Assembly (NCBI RefSeq): GCF_014639655.1
Contig: NZ_BMGB01000001.1
Coordinates: 744,001-808,000, forward strand
Source of the DNA: Conyzicola nivalis
Lineage (GTDB): Bacteria > Actinomycetota > Actinomycetes > Actinomycetales > Microbacteriaceae
Length of the DNA stretch: 64,000 bases
Reading direction: 5' to 3'
Notes under the pieces: generated by a model
Told to the model about the DNA's origin: nothing
The model's input: only the letters and a program-made list of their open reading frames with translations
The model's database searches: none
Program-made: the position numbers and the translations under genes
Shown: one piece after another, positions 52,050 through 61,252 of the stretch
Layout: every line of letters starts with the position of its first letter
Numbering within the stretch: position 1 is the stretch's first letter

Positions 52050-52301
52050 ATGACGAATATTGTTCAGTACCGCATTCAGTTCGAGTGCCTCGGCGCACCG
52101 GCACTCGCAACGCGTATGACAGCGTCAGTGAACGAGATCTCCGGCAGTCTCCCTCTGCACCTCGTCGACCCCTCGGACCGCGAACTCCAGGTGGTGCCCG
52201 GGGTATGGCGGTACCGGTCGCGCGACCCGCGGTCCCGCGTCGCCACCTACACGCGGCCGGCGACGGAGCACGAGCGCGTGCTGGCCAACTCCTCGTTCTA
52301 G
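52050..52301 (+). CDS. Small hypothetical protein (83 aa)
   Basis: Starts MTNIVQYRIQFECLGAPALA. No recognisable domain; a basic C-terminal half (VVPGVWRYRSRDPRSRVATY) is seen. No classical ribosome binding site, only GGGTCGGG upstream, so a short or leaderless mRNA is possible. It stands alone between divergent and convergent neighbours and ends one base before the stop codon of the methyltransferase gene. It may not be expressed; I keep it because codon use matches real genes and no alternative frame covers this stretch. Confidence 0.45.
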   Translation: MTNIVQYRIQFECLGAPALATRMTASVNEISGSLPLHLVDPSDRELQVVPGVWRYRSRDPRSRVATYTRPATEHERVLANSSF

Positions 52302-52302
52302 A

Positions 52303-53115
52303 TCAGCGCACCCGCAGGGTATAGAGGGCAACCGCACTGGCGGCGGCGACGTTGAGCGAATCGACGCCGTGCATCATGGGGATGGTCACGACCGTGTCGG
52401 AGTTTTCCAGCGCGGCCCGACTGAGCCCGTCGCCCTCGGAACCGAGCAGTACCGCCACCTTTTCTGGCATAGATGACGCGAAGGTGTCGAGTTCGACGGC
52501 GCTGTCCGACAGCGCGAGTGCGGCGATGTGGAAACCGGCCGCCCGCAGCTGCTCGGCGCCCTCCGGCCACTCGGGCAGACGGGTCCACGGCACCTGCAAC
52601 ACCGTTCCCATGCTCACCCGCACGCTGCGCCGGTACAGCGGGTCGGCACAGCGCGGCGTGATGAGCACGGCGTCGGCCCCGAGCCCAGCGACCGAGCGGA
52701 AGATCGCGCCGACGTTGGTGTGGTCGACGATGTCCTCGAGCACCACGACGCGACGGGCGCCGTCGAGCAGGTCGGCGACGGCGGCGAGCGGCGGGCGGTG
52801 CATCGACGCGATGGCGCCTCGGTGCATGTCGAATCCGGTGAGCTGCTTGAGCAGGTCGGGCGCCCCGACGAAAACCGGAACGTCGTCGAAGTCGTAGGCG
52901 GCGAGCAGCCGCTCGACGTCGGGCAGCCACTGTTCGATGAGCAGGAACGACCGCGGGCGGTGCCCGGCAGCGAGGGCGCGTTCGATCACCTTCGTGGACT
53001 CGGCGAGGTAGAGGCCACCGGCGGGTTCGCTCACGCGTCGCAGCGCGACATCCGTCAACGATCTGAAATCGCGCAGCTCGTCGCGCTCGAGGTCGGTGAT
53101 TCTCTCGATGCGCAT
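52303..53115 (-). CDS. TrmH-family (SPOUT) RNA 2'-O-methyltransferase
   Basis: 270 residues from ATG 53115 (MRIERITDLERDELRDFR). An N-terminal substrate-binding domain leads to the SpoU catalytic fold with three motifs: DHTNVGAIFRSVAGLGADAV, VLLGSEGDGLS and IPMMHGVDSLNVAAASAVAL. The knot binds S-adenosylmethionine. Members methylate the 2'-OH of rRNA or tRNA; the exact nucleotide cannot be told. The start lacks a good ribosome binding site. Confidence 0.92.
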   Translation of the reverse strand: MRIERITDLERDELRDFRSLTDVALRRVSEPAGGLYLAESTKVIERALAAGHRPRSFLLIEQWLPDVERLLAAYDFDDVPVFVGAPDLLKQLTGFDMHRGAIASMHRPPLAAVADLLDGARRVVVLEDIVDHTNVGAIFRSVAGLGADAVLITPRCADPLYRRSVRVSMGTVLQVPWTRLPEWPEGAEQLRAAGFHIAALALSDSAVELDTFASSMPEKVAVLLGSEGDGLSRAALENSDTVVTIPMMHGVDSLNVAAASAVALYTLRVR

Positions 53116-53237
53116 GCGGGAACGTCCATTTCTGCAGGGGTGAGGGCGCCGGCGAGGAGACACTGCCAGCAATCGGAAACATTTCGGCAAAGGAACACGT
53201 TTACTCTGGAGGTAGCTCGACCGGGAGGAGGAAACGC

Positions 53238-54101
53238 GTGACATTGCCACAGGTCCATTCTCCCGCGAATCCCGACGAGGGAAGCCCAGACTCCCGGCTC
53301 GACGAGGCCGTCGCCCTACTGAAGGGTCGACGTATCGCGATCCTCACCGGTGCCGGGCTCAGCACCGACTCCGGAATCCCCGACTACCGCGGCGAGGGCG
53401 CGCCCGTCCGCTCCCCCATGACGTTCTCGCAGTACCTGGGCGACCTGACCTACCGCAAGCGCTACTGGGCGGGCAGCCACCTCGGCTGGAAGCGCTTCGC
53501 CGCCGCGGCACCCAACGCCGGCCACCGCGCCGTCGCCGACCTCGAACGCGCGGGCCTCATCAACGGCGTCATCACCCAGAACGTCGACGGGCTGCACCTG
53601 CGCGCCGGGTCGCAGCGGGTCGTCGACCTGCACGGGTCGATGGACCGCGTGCGCTGCCTCACCTGCGGGCAGTACTACGCCCGCGGCGACATCGCCGCCC
53701 GCCTCGCTGCCGCGAACCCCTGGCTCGACGACGAGGCCGCGATCGAGCTCTCCCCCGACGGAGACGTGCAGATCGCCTCGGTCGACGAGTTCGTCGTGCC
53801 CGAGTGCAGCGTGTGCGGCGGCCTGCTCAAGCCCGACGTCGTGTTCTTCGGGGAATTCGTGCCCGTGGATAAGTTCACGGAGGCCTCCGCCCTCGTGCAG
53901 AGCGCCGAGGCGTTCATCGTGGCCGGTTCGTCGCTCATGGTGAACTCAGGAATCCGTCTGCTCGATCAGGCGGTCAAGAAGAAGCTGCCCGTCGTCGTGA
54001 TCAACCGCGGCGTGACCAAGGGCGACTCCCGAGCTGCGGTTAAGATCGATGCAGGAACCTCGGAGACGCTCGTCTCCCTGCTGGAGCGGCTGCCCGTCTA
54101 G
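53238..54101 (+). CDS. NAD-dependent protein deacylase, Sir2 family
   Basis: 287 residues from GTG 53238, with GGAGGAG upstream and a candidate -10 TACTCT at 53203. Sirtuin motifs: [26 protein letters not shown], catalytic His 132 (VVDLHGSMD) and the zinc pairs C140/C143 (CLTC) and C190/C193 (CSVC). The length fits class II/III bacterial CobB-like enzymes. It removes acyl groups from protein lysines, likely answering metabolic acylation by GNAT enzymes. The phosphatase gene is 39 bases downstream. Confidence 0.94.
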   Translation: MTLPQVHSPANPDEGSPDSRLDEAVALLKGRRIAILTGAGLSTDSGIPDYRGEGAPVRSPMTFSQYLGDLTYRKRYWAGSHLGWKRFAAAAPNAGHRAVADLERAGLINGVITQNVDGLHLRAGSQRVVDLHGSMDRVRCLTCGQYYARGDIAARLAAANPWLDDEAAIELSPDGDVQIASVDEFVVPECSVCGGLLKPDVVFFGEFVPVDKFTEASALVQSAEAFIVAGSSLMVNSGIRLLDQAVKKKLPVVVINRGVTKGDSRAAVKIDAGTSETLVSLLERLPV

Positions 54102-54140
54102 GCCGCTCGCGGGTGCGGTTCTCGAACCGAGGACCACCGA

Positions 54141-54773
54141 ATGACCACGATCTACCTCGTCCGACACGGCGAAACCGACTGGAACCGCGCGCGCCGCATC
54201 CAGGGCAGCACCGACATCCCGCTCAACCAGACCGGCCGCGACCAGGCGGCCGTCACGGGCGCGCTGCTGGCGAGCCGGCAGTGGGACGGCGTGTACGCGA
54301 GTCCGCTCGCGCGGGCCTACGAGACCGGCGCGATCATCGCGGACCAGCTCGGTCTGCCGGCGCCCGAGGCCGTGCCGGAGGTGGCCGAGCGTCGCTACGG
54401 CGAGGCCGAGGGTCTCACCGGCGACGAGATCGACGCCCGCTTCCCCGGCGACACCCCCGTGCCCGGCCGCGAATCGCGCGAGGAGGTCGCCGCGAGGGTC
54501 ATCCCCGCGATCGTCGCCCTCGCCGAACGCCACCCGGGCGAGAACATCGTGCTGGTGAGCCACGGCGGCGTGATCCGCACGATTCTGGGTGTCGTCGCCC
54601 CCGACGAACACCCGGAGCCGATCCGCAACGGGTCGGTGCACAGCTTCCGCCACACCGACGGCACGCTCGACCTCATCGCCTTCGACGATCCGATCGAGGT
54701 ACAGTCGCTCGCCTGCGCGACCGACGACATCGAAGACCAGAACGCCGTGGAGTCGCGCGACTCGCTCGTCTAG
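54141..54773 (+). CDS. Histidine phosphatase (phosphoglycerate mutase-like)
   Basis: 210 residues. The catalytic block is YLVRHGETDWNRARRIQG (RHG) with second His in LVSHGGVIRTILG and the Glu of AERRYGEAEG. This is the histidine phosphatase superfamily branch 1, which covers cofactor-dependent mutases and broad phosphatases; the length favours a phosphatase. It ends on CTAG shared with the convergent alpha/beta hydrolase gene. Confidence 0.9.
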   Translation: MTTIYLVRHGETDWNRARRIQGSTDIPLNQTGRDQAAVTGALLASRQWDGVYASPLARAYETGAIIADQLGLPAPEAVPEVAERRYGEAEGLTGDEIDARFPGDTPVPGRESREEVAARVIPAIVALAERHPGENIVLVSHGGVIRTILGVVAPDEHPEPIRNGSVHSFRHTDGTLDLIAFDDPIEVQSLACATDDIEDQNAVESRDSLV

Positions 54774-55693
54774 TTGGCCACGGCCGACTGCTCGGCCAGA
54801 CTGCCCGCCCCGAGGAAGTCGACGATGAAGCCGGCGGCCTCGCGGGACTTCTCGTAGTGGATGAGGTGCCCCACGTCGGGAATGACGTGCAGCGTGGCAT
54901 CCGTCATCTCGTCGCGAAGCGCCTCCAACTGGGGCACGGTGGTGATGAGATCGTGTTCTGCCCCGATGAGCAGGGTCGGTACCGAGATGTCGGATGCGAC
55001 CGAGGTCACGTCGTTGCCGATGGATGCCTCGAAGCCCTCCACCACGGTGCGGCGGTCTGAGAACCTGCCGAAATAGGTGTGGTGCTGGTCGTGCACGAAG
55101 CGTCGCAGCCGCTTGTCCCTCGTCTTCACCAGGGACAGGCTCATAAAGCGGATGACGAGCCAGTTGTCGAGGAGCCAGTAGCCGACCTTCTCCGGCAGGG
55201 CCATCGCGAGTTTGTAGTACACGACGGTGCCCTGCGTGCGGATCTTGCCTGGACCCTCGAGCGCGTTCGCGGCGATCGGGTTGACGAGCACGAGCTTGGG
55301 GGTCGAGACGAGTCCCTTCGCCACCGCGTACGAGGTGACAAGGGTGCCGAACGAGTGGCCGAGCACGATCGCCGAGCCGCCGGGCGCGACGGCGGCCACG
55401 AACGCCGCGTACCAGGCCGCGTAGCCGGCGACGTCGTGCTTCACGCCGGGCATGGCGGGCGATTCGCCGAAACCGGGGAGGTCGGGGCTGATGATCCTGA
55501 TGTCACGCAACTGCGCCACGACGGGCTCGAGCCCGTGGTGTTCGCCGCGGTAGCCGTGGCAGATCACGACGGTCGTCGCCGCGTCGTCGGGGCCGTAGAC
55601 CCAGTAGTGGGTCTCGGCGCCGAGGATCGAGACGGTTTCGCGGCGGACCGGCAACTCGGCGAGCAGGGCGGCAAAGGGAGATTCGACAGTCAT
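54770..55693 (-). CDS. Alpha/beta hydrolase
   Basis: 307 residues from ATG 55693 (MTVESPFAALLAELP). Nucleophile elbow GHSFG (IVLGHSFGTLVTSYA), oxyanion region VICHGYRGEHHG, catalytic Asp in LIGAEHDLITT and His in IPDVGHLIHYEKS. It is of the epoxide hydrolase/haloperoxidase-like lineage without signal peptide; substrate unknown. The gene is divergent from treS, with 104 bases between starts. Confidence 0.9.
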   Translation of the reverse strand: MTVESPFAALLAELPVRRETVSILGAETHYWVYGPDDAATTVVICHGYRGEHHGLEPVVAQLRDIRIISPDLPGFGESPAMPGVKHDVAGYAAWYAAFVAAVAPGGSAIVLGHSFGTLVTSYAVAKGLVSTPKLVLVNPIAANALEGPGKIRTQGTVVYYKLAMALPEKVGYWLLDNWLVIRFMSLSLVKTRDKRLRRFVHDQHHTYFGRFSDRRTVVEGFEASIGNDVTSVASDISVPTLLIGAEHDLITTVPQLEALRDEMTDATLHVIPDVGHLIHYEKSREAAGFIVDFLGAGSLAEQSAVAN

Positions 55694-55797
55694 CCCGTTC
55701 AGTCTAGGCACGGGTCGCTCCTCGGCCGCGCGACGTGCGCCCCTAGACTCTTTTCGGCACGCGTTTCCGTGTAGCCGCTGCCGCACCGAGGAGTCAC

Positions 55798-57522
55798 GTG
55801 ACCTTTACCGCCCCCATCCAGTTGCCCGGACTCGCCCTCGACCCGCAGTGGTACCGACGCGCCGTGTTCTACGAAGTCATGGTGCGGTCGTTCGTCGACA
55901 GCAACGGTGACGGGGCGGGCGACCTGCAGGGCGTCGTGCAGAAGCTGGACTACCTGCAGTGGCTCGGGATCGACGCGCTCTGGCTTCCGCCCTTCTTCAA
56001 CTCGCCGTTGCGCGACGGCGGCTACGACGTCTCCGACTTCACGTCGATCCTGCCCGACTTCGGCACACTCGACGAGTTCCGCGACCTCGTGACGAAGGTG
56101 CACGAGCGCAACATGCGCGTCATCATCGACCTGCCGGTGAACCACACCTCCGACGCACACGACTGGTTCCAGCAGTCGCGCTCGAACCCGGACGGCCCCT
56201 ACGGCGACTTCTACGTGTGGAGCGACACCGACGAGAAGTACAAGGACATCCGGGTCATCTTCGTCGACACGGAGGAGTCGAACTGGGCCTTCGACTCCGA
56301 GCGCCGTCAGTTCTACTTCCACCGGTTCTTCTCGCACCAGCCCGACCTCAACTTCGAGAACCCCGCCGTGCACGATGCCATGTTCCAGATCGTCCGCTTC
56401 TGGCTCGACATGGGCGTCGACGGTTTCCGGCTCGACGCGATCCCCTATCTCTACGAGAGCGAAGAGGGCAACGGCGAGGGCGAACCTGAGACCCACGCGT
56501 TCATCCGCAAGCTGCGCGCCATGGTCGATGCCGAGTACCCCGGACGCGTGATGATCGCCGAGGCCAACCAGTGGCCGAGCGAGGTCGCGGAGTTCCTCGG
56601 AACGAACGAAGACCCCGAGTGCCACATGGCCTTCGACTTCCCGGTGATGCCCCGCATCTTCTACTCCCTGCGTTCCCAGCAGGCCGGCGAGCTGGTGCGC
56701 GTCCTCTCGGAGCACACGTCGATTCCGGATGGCGCGGGCTGGGGTGTCTTCCTGCGCAACCACGACGAGCTCACGCTCGAGATGGTGAACGAGGAATACC
56801 GCCAGGCCATGTACGGCTGGTACGCCTACGACCCGCGCATGCGCGCCAACATCGGCATCCGCCGCCGGCTCGCCCCCCTGCTCGACAACTCGCGCGCCGA
56901 ACTCGAGCTCGCGCACGCGCTGCTCTTCTCGCTGCAGGGCAGCCCGTTCCTCTATTACGGCGACGAGATCGGCATGGGTGACAACATCTGGCTGCCCGAC
57001 CGCGACTCCTCCCGAACGCCGATGCAGTGGACCCCCGACCGCAATGCCGGCTTCTCGACGGCAGACCCCGGCAAGCTCTACCTTCCGGTCGTGCAGTCGC
57101 TCGTCTACAACTACCAGCAGGTGAACGTGGAGGCGCAGCTCGCACAGTCGCGCTCGCTGCTGCACTGGATCCGCAATGTGATCCACGTCCGCAAGGGTCA
57201 TCCGACCTTCGGCCTCGGAACACTGCGCGTGCTCGAGACGAACCACGAATCGGTGCTCGCCTTCGTGCGCGAGTACAAGGGGTCCGGCACCCACTTCGGC
57301 GACCTGCCCGAGAAGGTGCTCTGCGTCTTCAGCTTCGCCCACAACCCCGTGTCGGTCACGATCACCGACCCGGAAAACCCCGGCGAGGTGCTCTACGACC
57401 TCTTCGGCGGCGGGGAGTTCCCGTCGGTCGGCGACGACGGTCGGTTGAACCTGACCCTCGCGACCCAGAGCTTCTACTGGCTGCACGTGGGCGGAGCCCA
57501 CTTTGCCGGTGGTCGCGTTTAG
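55798..57522 (+). CDS. treS: Trehalose synthase
   Basis: 574 residues from GTG 55798, GAGGAG upstream. GH13 subfamily 16 alpha-amylase fold: DLPVNHTSDAHDWF, nucleophile Asp 213 (DGFRLDAIPYLYE), acid Glu 255 (IAEANQWP) and Asp 323 (RNHDELTLEM). It opens with the typical WYRRAVFYEVMVRSFVDSNG. It interconverts trehalose and maltose; with maltokinase (25485) it feeds the maltose-1-phosphate route. Here it is not fused to a kinase domain, matching the separate mak gene. The exonuclease gene follows after nine bases. Confidence 0.96.
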   Translation: MTFTAPIQLPGLALDPQWYRRAVFYEVMVRSFVDSNGDGAGDLQGVVQKLDYLQWLGIDALWLPPFFNSPLRDGGYDVSDFTSILPDFGTLDEFRDLVTKVHERNMRVIIDLPVNHTSDAHDWFQQSRSNPDGPYGDFYVWSDTDEKYKDIRVIFVDTEESNWAFDSERRQFYFHRFFSHQPDLNFENPAVHDAMFQIVRFWLDMGVDGFRLDAIPYLYESEEGNGEGEPETHAFIRKLRAMVDAEYPGRVMIAEANQWPSEVAEFLGTNEDPECHMAFDFPVMPRIFYSLRSQQAGELVRVLSEHTSIPDGAGWGVFLRNHDELTLEMVNEEYRQAMYGWYAYDPRMRANIGIRRRLAPLLDNSRAELELAHALLFSLQGSPFLYYGDEIGMGDNIWLPDRDSSRTPMQWTPDRNAGFSTADPGKLYLPVVQSLVYNYQQVNVEAQLAQSRSLLHWIRNVIHVRKGHPTFGLGTLRVLETNHESVLAFVREYKGSGTHFGDLPEKVLCVFSFAHNPVSVTITDPENPGEVLYDLFGGGEFPSVGDDGRLNLTLATQSFYWLHVGGAHFAGGRV

Positions 57523-57531
57523 AGTGACGGC

Positions 57532-58224
57532 ATGAGCAACTCGTGGTTTGACCAACTGGGCGTATTCGATCTCGAGACCACCGGAATCGATGTGGAAACC
57601 AGCCGCATCGTGTCCGCGCACGTCGGGGTGATCGACGCGTCCGGCGCCGTAATCGAAGAGCGCGCCTGGCTCGCCGACCCCGGCGTCGAGATTCCGCCGC
57701 AGGCGAGCGCCGTGCACGGCATCACGACCGCGCGTGCCCGCGCCGAGGGCCGTCCGGCCGCCGAGGTCGTCGCCGAGATCGTCGCCGCGCTCGAAGACCT
57801 CGTCGCCCGCGGCCTCGCCATCACCATCTACAACGCCCCCTACGACCTGTCGCTGCTGCACCACGAGGCCGTGCGTTACGGGGTCACTCCCCTGCACGAG
57901 CCCGTGCCGATCATCGACCCGCTCGTGCTCGACCGGGCAGTCGACAAGTACCGCAAGGGCAAGCGCACGCTCGAGGCGGCCGCGCTGTTCTACGGCGTCC
58001 CGCTCACCGACGCGCACGACGCCGGCGCCGATGCCGTGGCGGCCGGTCGCGTCGCCCAGGCCCTCGCCGGCCGGTACGGCGACCAGCTGGCCGTGACCGG
58101 CGCCGAGCTGCACGCGCTGCAGGTCGGCTGGTGCGCCGAGCAGTCCGCGAGCTTCCAGGACTACATGCGGCGCACGAAAGACCCGTCCTTCACGTCGTCC
58201 GGGTCGTGGCCGCAGCGCTGGTAG
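57532..58224 (+). CDS. DEDDh 3'-5' exonuclease
   Basis: 230 residues. The Exo I-III acidic residues are in VFDLETTGID (Asp/Glu), NAPYDLSLL (Asp) and DAHDAGADA (His-x-x-x-x-Asp, DEDDh). The relation is to the DnaQ/epsilon-like group, which proofreads DNA or processes RNA. It lacks a clamp motif at the end, so it need not be tied to the replicase. It is 9 bases downstream of treS and may be co-transcribed. Confidence 0.93.
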   Translation: MSNSWFDQLGVFDLETTGIDVETSRIVSAHVGVIDASGAVIEERAWLADPGVEIPPQASAVHGITTARARAEGRPAAEVVAEIVAALEDLVARGLAITIYNAPYDLSLLHHEAVRYGVTPLHEPVPIIDPLVLDRAVDKYRKGKRTLEAAALFYGVPLTDAHDAGADAVAAGRVAQALAGRYGDQLAVTGAELHALQVGWCAEQSASFQDYMRRTKDPSFTSSGSWPQRW

Positions 58225-58355
58225 GTCGCGCGCCGCGCCCATAGCCCGCCGGCGACCCGCGTGGCGTTCCACCGGTGGTCCCTCGCCACCTCGGCTGGCC
58301 GATCCGTGTGTCCATAAGGCTGTGCTGCGCGCGCCGACGGTGCTAGACCGGAAGC

Positions 58356-58685
58356 ATGACCGATGTCGAGATCGTCACCGCATCCATGGCGGCGTACCGG
58401 GCGCAAGACCGGGAGGCCGCCGAGCGCATCTTCGCGCCCGACTTCGTCTTCACCAGCCCGCAAGACGCCCGCATAGACCGCGCCACCTGGTTCGAGGTGT
58501 GTTTCCCGACCGCCGATCGGTTCGTCTCGCACGAGCTGCTCGAGATCGTGCGGACCGGCACGGGAGTTCTGTCGCTCTACGAGTACGAGCTGCAGACCGG
58601 CGAGCGGTACCGCAACACCGAGCTCGCCGTCGTGCGCGACGGCCAGATAGGCGAGGTGCAGGTCTTCTTCGGCGGCCGGGTCTAG
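58356..58685 (+). CDS. SnoaL-like/NTF2-like protein
   Basis: 109 residues, one cone-shaped alpha+beta barrel: MTDVEIVTASMAAYRAQDRE then AAERIFAPDFVFTSPQDARI and GQIGEVQVFFG. The NTF2-like superfamily includes polyketide cyclases, ketosteroid isomerases and many unknown small enzymes; none of the known catalytic Asp pairs is clear here. A stress or small-metabolite role is guesswork. Confidence 0.85.
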   Translation: MTDVEIVTASMAAYRAQDREAAERIFAPDFVFTSPQDARIDRATWFEVCFPTADRFVSHELLEIVRTGTGVLSLYEYELQTGERYRNTELAVVRDGQIGEVQVFFGGRV

Positions 58686-58809
58686 TCGGCTGCCCGTTCG
58701 CGCGGCGTCGTGCCCGCGAGAGTGCGGTTGCGCACGGTGTGCGGACTCAGACACCCGCCGTAACTGCACTCCCGCCACGGAGGGGATGGCGCTGCGAAGT
58801 GGAATGCCA

Positions 58810-58841
58810 AAAGGGCGACCGGCCGAAGCCGATCGCCCTTT
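58810..58841. terminator. Hairpin terminator between the NTF2-like and rpmE genes
   Basis: AAAGGGCGA (58810-58818) pairs with TCGCCCTTT (58833-58841); the inner arms CGGC/GCCG extend the stem with one mismatch. It is flanked by A/T-rich ends on both sides, so it can stop transcription of rpmE on the minus strand (TTTTGGC) and of the NTF2-like gene. Confidence 0.8.
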
Positions 58842-58858
58842 CGGTGCGTGGGTGAGGA

Positions 58859-59107
58859 CTACTTGTTGAAGCCCTTGTAGCGCGAGTTGAACTTCTCGAC
58901 GCGTCCGGCCGAGTCCATGATGCGCTGCTTGCCCGTGTAGAACGGGTGCGAGGCGGACGAAATTTCCACGTCGATGACCGGGTAGGTCTCGCCGTCGAGC
59001 TCGATCGTCTTGTCGCTGCCGACCGTCGAACGGGTCAGGAACGTCTCACCGGAGGCGAGGTCGCGGAAAACAACCGCGTTGTACGTGGGGTGAATGTCGG
59101 TCTTCAT
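58859..59107 (-). CDS. rpmE2: 50S ribosomal protein L31 type B
   Basis: 82 residues from ATG 59107, GAGGAAAATC upstream. Sequence [20 protein letters not shown] and [20 protein letters not shown] is the L31 signature. It lacks the CxxC zinc pair of the type A protein, so it is the zinc-independent form, often induced in zinc limitation; no Zur-type palindrome is visible upstream. It sits in the large ribosomal subunit. Confidence 0.97.
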   Translation of the reverse strand: MKTDIHPTYNAVVFRDLASGETFLTRSTVGSDKTIELDGETYPVIDVEISSASHPFYTGKQRIMDSAGRVEKFNSRYKGFNK

Positions 59108-59200
59108 GGATTTTCCTCGGTGTGATTAGGGCGTCAAAATAAGAAAAGTGTGTGAGGCGGGCGCACGGATGCGGCGAGCCAAGGGCCTAGCCTACCAGAA

Positions 59201-59983
59201 CTAGACCGCGCGAGCGGCGAAGCGACCCTCGTGTTGTTCCACGGAGATGCGCATGTCGAACGTCTCGCTCAGGTGGTCGTCGGTGATTACCTCGCCGAGC
59301 GGACCGGAGGCCTGAACGCGTCCGTTCTTGAGCAGCAGCGCGTGGGTGAAGGCGCGCGGGATCTCCTCGACGTGGTGGGTGACCATCACGATACCGGGGG
59401 CCTGGTCGGAGCTGGCATAGCCGCCGAGCAGCTGCAGCAGCTCCTCACGCGCGCCGAGGTCGAGACTCGCGGCCGGCTCGTCGAGGAGCAGCAGCTCGGG
59501 GTCGGTCATCACGGCGCGCGCGATCTGCACCCGCTTCTGCTCGCCGTCGCTGAGGCTGCCGAAGCGGCGGCCCTCGAGGTGGTCGAGCTTCCACTCCGCG
59601 AGCACGCGGCGCGCACGGCGGGTGTCGATGTCGTCGTACTGCTCGTTCCACCGGCCGGTGACCGAGTAGGCGGCGGTCAGAACGACGTCGAGCACCCGCT
59701 CGCTCGCCGGCACACGGCGGGCGAGCGCGGTGGACGCGAAGCCGATGCGCGGGCGCAGTTCGAACACGTCGACCTTGCCCAGGGTGTCGTCGAGCACGCG
59801 GGCGACACCGGAACTCGGGTGGATCGACGCCGAGGCTATCGACAGCAGCGTGGTTTTACCCGCGCCGTTCGGCCCGAGGATGACCCATCGTTCTTCACTG
59901 TCCACCGCCCACGAAACCGAATCGAGGATGGTGTTGCCGTCGCGGACGACGGAGACGTCAGAGAGCTCTAGAACGCTTGCCAT
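59201..59983 (-). CDS. ABC transporter ATP-binding protein
   Basis: 260 residues. Walker A GPNGAGKTTLLS (residues about 37-48), signature LSDGEQKRVQIARA, Walker B LLLLDEPAASLD and a switch His in VMVTHHVEE. No membrane domain gene is next to it. The ModF/YjjK-like arrangement (ELSDVSVVRDGNTILDSVSW) suggests a cytosolic ABC protein or one that serves a remote permease. Start ATG 59983. Confidence 0.92.
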   Translation of the reverse strand: MASVLELSDVSVVRDGNTILDSVSWAVDSEERWVILGPNGAGKTTLLSIASASIHPSSGVARVLDDTLGKVDVFELRPRIGFASTALARRVPASERVLDVVLTAAYSVTGRWNEQYDDIDTRRARRVLAEWKLDHLEGRRFGSLSDGEQKRVQIARAVMTDPELLLLDEPAASLDLGAREELLQLLGGYASSDQAPGIVMVTHHVEEIPRAFTHALLLKNGRVQASGPLGEVITDDHLSETFDMRISVEQHEGRFAARAV

Positions 59984-60016
59984 GGTGCGTCCAGCTTAGA
60001 CGCGCCCGCCTCCCGA

Positions 60017-61207
60017 TTAGGTGAGCGCCGCGTAGATTTCTCGGGTTCGTGCGGCAATGCGGTCCCAGCCGAACTCGGACTCGGCGCGTCGCCGCCCCGC
60101 CTCGCCCATCGTCTTCGCCTTCTCGGGGTCGGAGACGACCTCGATGAGGGTCGCGGCGAGGTCGCGCACGTACCGGTCGGGGTCGGTGGGTGTTCCGGTT
60201 CCGTCCTGCAGCTGCTCGATCGGCACGAGCCGGCCGGTCACGCCGTCGTCGATGACCTCGGGTATCCCGCCCGTCGCCGTTCCGACGACCGGGGCGCCGC
60301 ACGCCATGGCCTCGAGGTTCACGATGCCGAGCGGCTCGTAGATCGAGGGGCAGACGAAGGTGGTCGCCTGCGTGAGCACGGCGGACAGCTCGTGCTGGCT
60401 GAGCATGCGGTCGATCCAGACGACGCCCGTGCGCTCCTGCTGCAGTGCGGCGACCCCGGCCTGCACCTCGGCAAGGATCTCGGGGGTGTCGGGCGCTCCG
60501 GCGCACAGGATCAGCTGCACCTCGGGCGGCAGCATGGCCGCGGCGCGGAGCAGGTAGGGCAGGCCCTTCTGGCGGGTGATGCGGCCGACGAAGACCACGG
60601 AGGGGCGGCTCGCGTCGATTCCGAGCGAACGCACGAAGTCTGCGTCGTCGACGGGCTTCCAGCGCTCGAGGTCGATGCCGTTGTGCACGACCGTCACCTT
60701 CTCCTCGTCGAGGAAGGGATAGGAGCGCAGGATGTCGCGGCGCATGCCATGGCTCACGGCGATGACCGTCGACGCGGCCTGGAACGACATGCTCTCGATC
60801 CAACTCGACACGCGGTATCCCCCACCGAGCTGTTCTGCCTTCCACGGGCGCAGCGGCTCGAGGCTGTGGGCGGTGACCACGTGCGGGATTCCGTGCAGCA
60901 GCGACGCGACATGCCCCGCCGCGTTCGCGTACCAGGTGTGCGAGTGCACGAGATCGGCGCCGGCGACGTCCTGGGCGATCTGCAGGTCGACGCCGAGGGT
61001 GGCGAGCGCCGGGTTGGCGTCTTTCAACTCGGCGGGCGCCAGATACGACGAGACCCCGGCCTCGTCGCGTGGCGCGCCGAACGCGCGCACGCGCACGTCG
61101 AGGTCGCCGCCGGACGCCTTGAGGGCACGCACGAGCTCGGCGACGTGAACGCCGGCTCCCCCGTATACCTCAGGCGGATACTCACGTGAAATTAGATCGA
61201 CTCGCAT
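60017..61207 (-). CDS. glgA: GT4-type glycogen synthase (GlgA/GlgM)
   Basis: 396 residues from ATG 61207. It begins [19 protein letters not shown], the GAG being the nucleotide-sugar loop, and carries VDLVHSH-like [31 protein letters not shown] and [15 protein letters not shown] with the catalytic Glu. The GT4 actinobacterial enzyme uses ADP-glucose; in mycobacteria it makes maltose 1-phosphate from glucose 1-phosphate as part of the GlgE pathway. It is divergent from glgC with 45 bases between start codons, so a shared promoter region is likely. Confidence 0.93.
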   Translation of the reverse strand: MRVDLISREYPPEVYGGAGVHVAELVRALKASGGDLDVRVRAFGAPRDEAGVSSYLAPAELKDANPALATLGVDLQIAQDVAGADLVHSHTWYANAAGHVASLLHGIPHVVTAHSLEPLRPWKAEQLGGGYRVSSWIESMSFQAASTVIAVSHGMRRDILRSYPFLDEEKVTVVHNGIDLERWKPVDDADFVRSLGIDASRPSVVFVGRITRQKGLPYLLRAAAMLPPEVQLILCAGAPDTPEILAEVQAGVAALQQERTGVVWIDRMLSQHELSAVLTQATTFVCPSIYEPLGIVNLEAMACGAPVVGTATGGIPEVIDDGVTGRLVPIEQLQDGTGTPTDPDRYVRDLAATLIEVVSDPEKAKTMGEAGRRRAESEFGWDRIAARTREIYAALT

Positions 61208-61252
61208 AGTCAGACGGTAGTACAGCCTCGCTCCCTCGCATACTCTGTAGCC

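Noticed and set aside
55699-58272. 857-residue open frame antisense to treS and the exonuclease
   Set aside because: Shadow of two well-defined genes; spans an intergenic gap and has no motifs.
59108-59200. Zur box upstream of rpmE2
   Set aside because: No palindrome of the TGAAAATNATTTTCA type found; only A/T-rich sequence.
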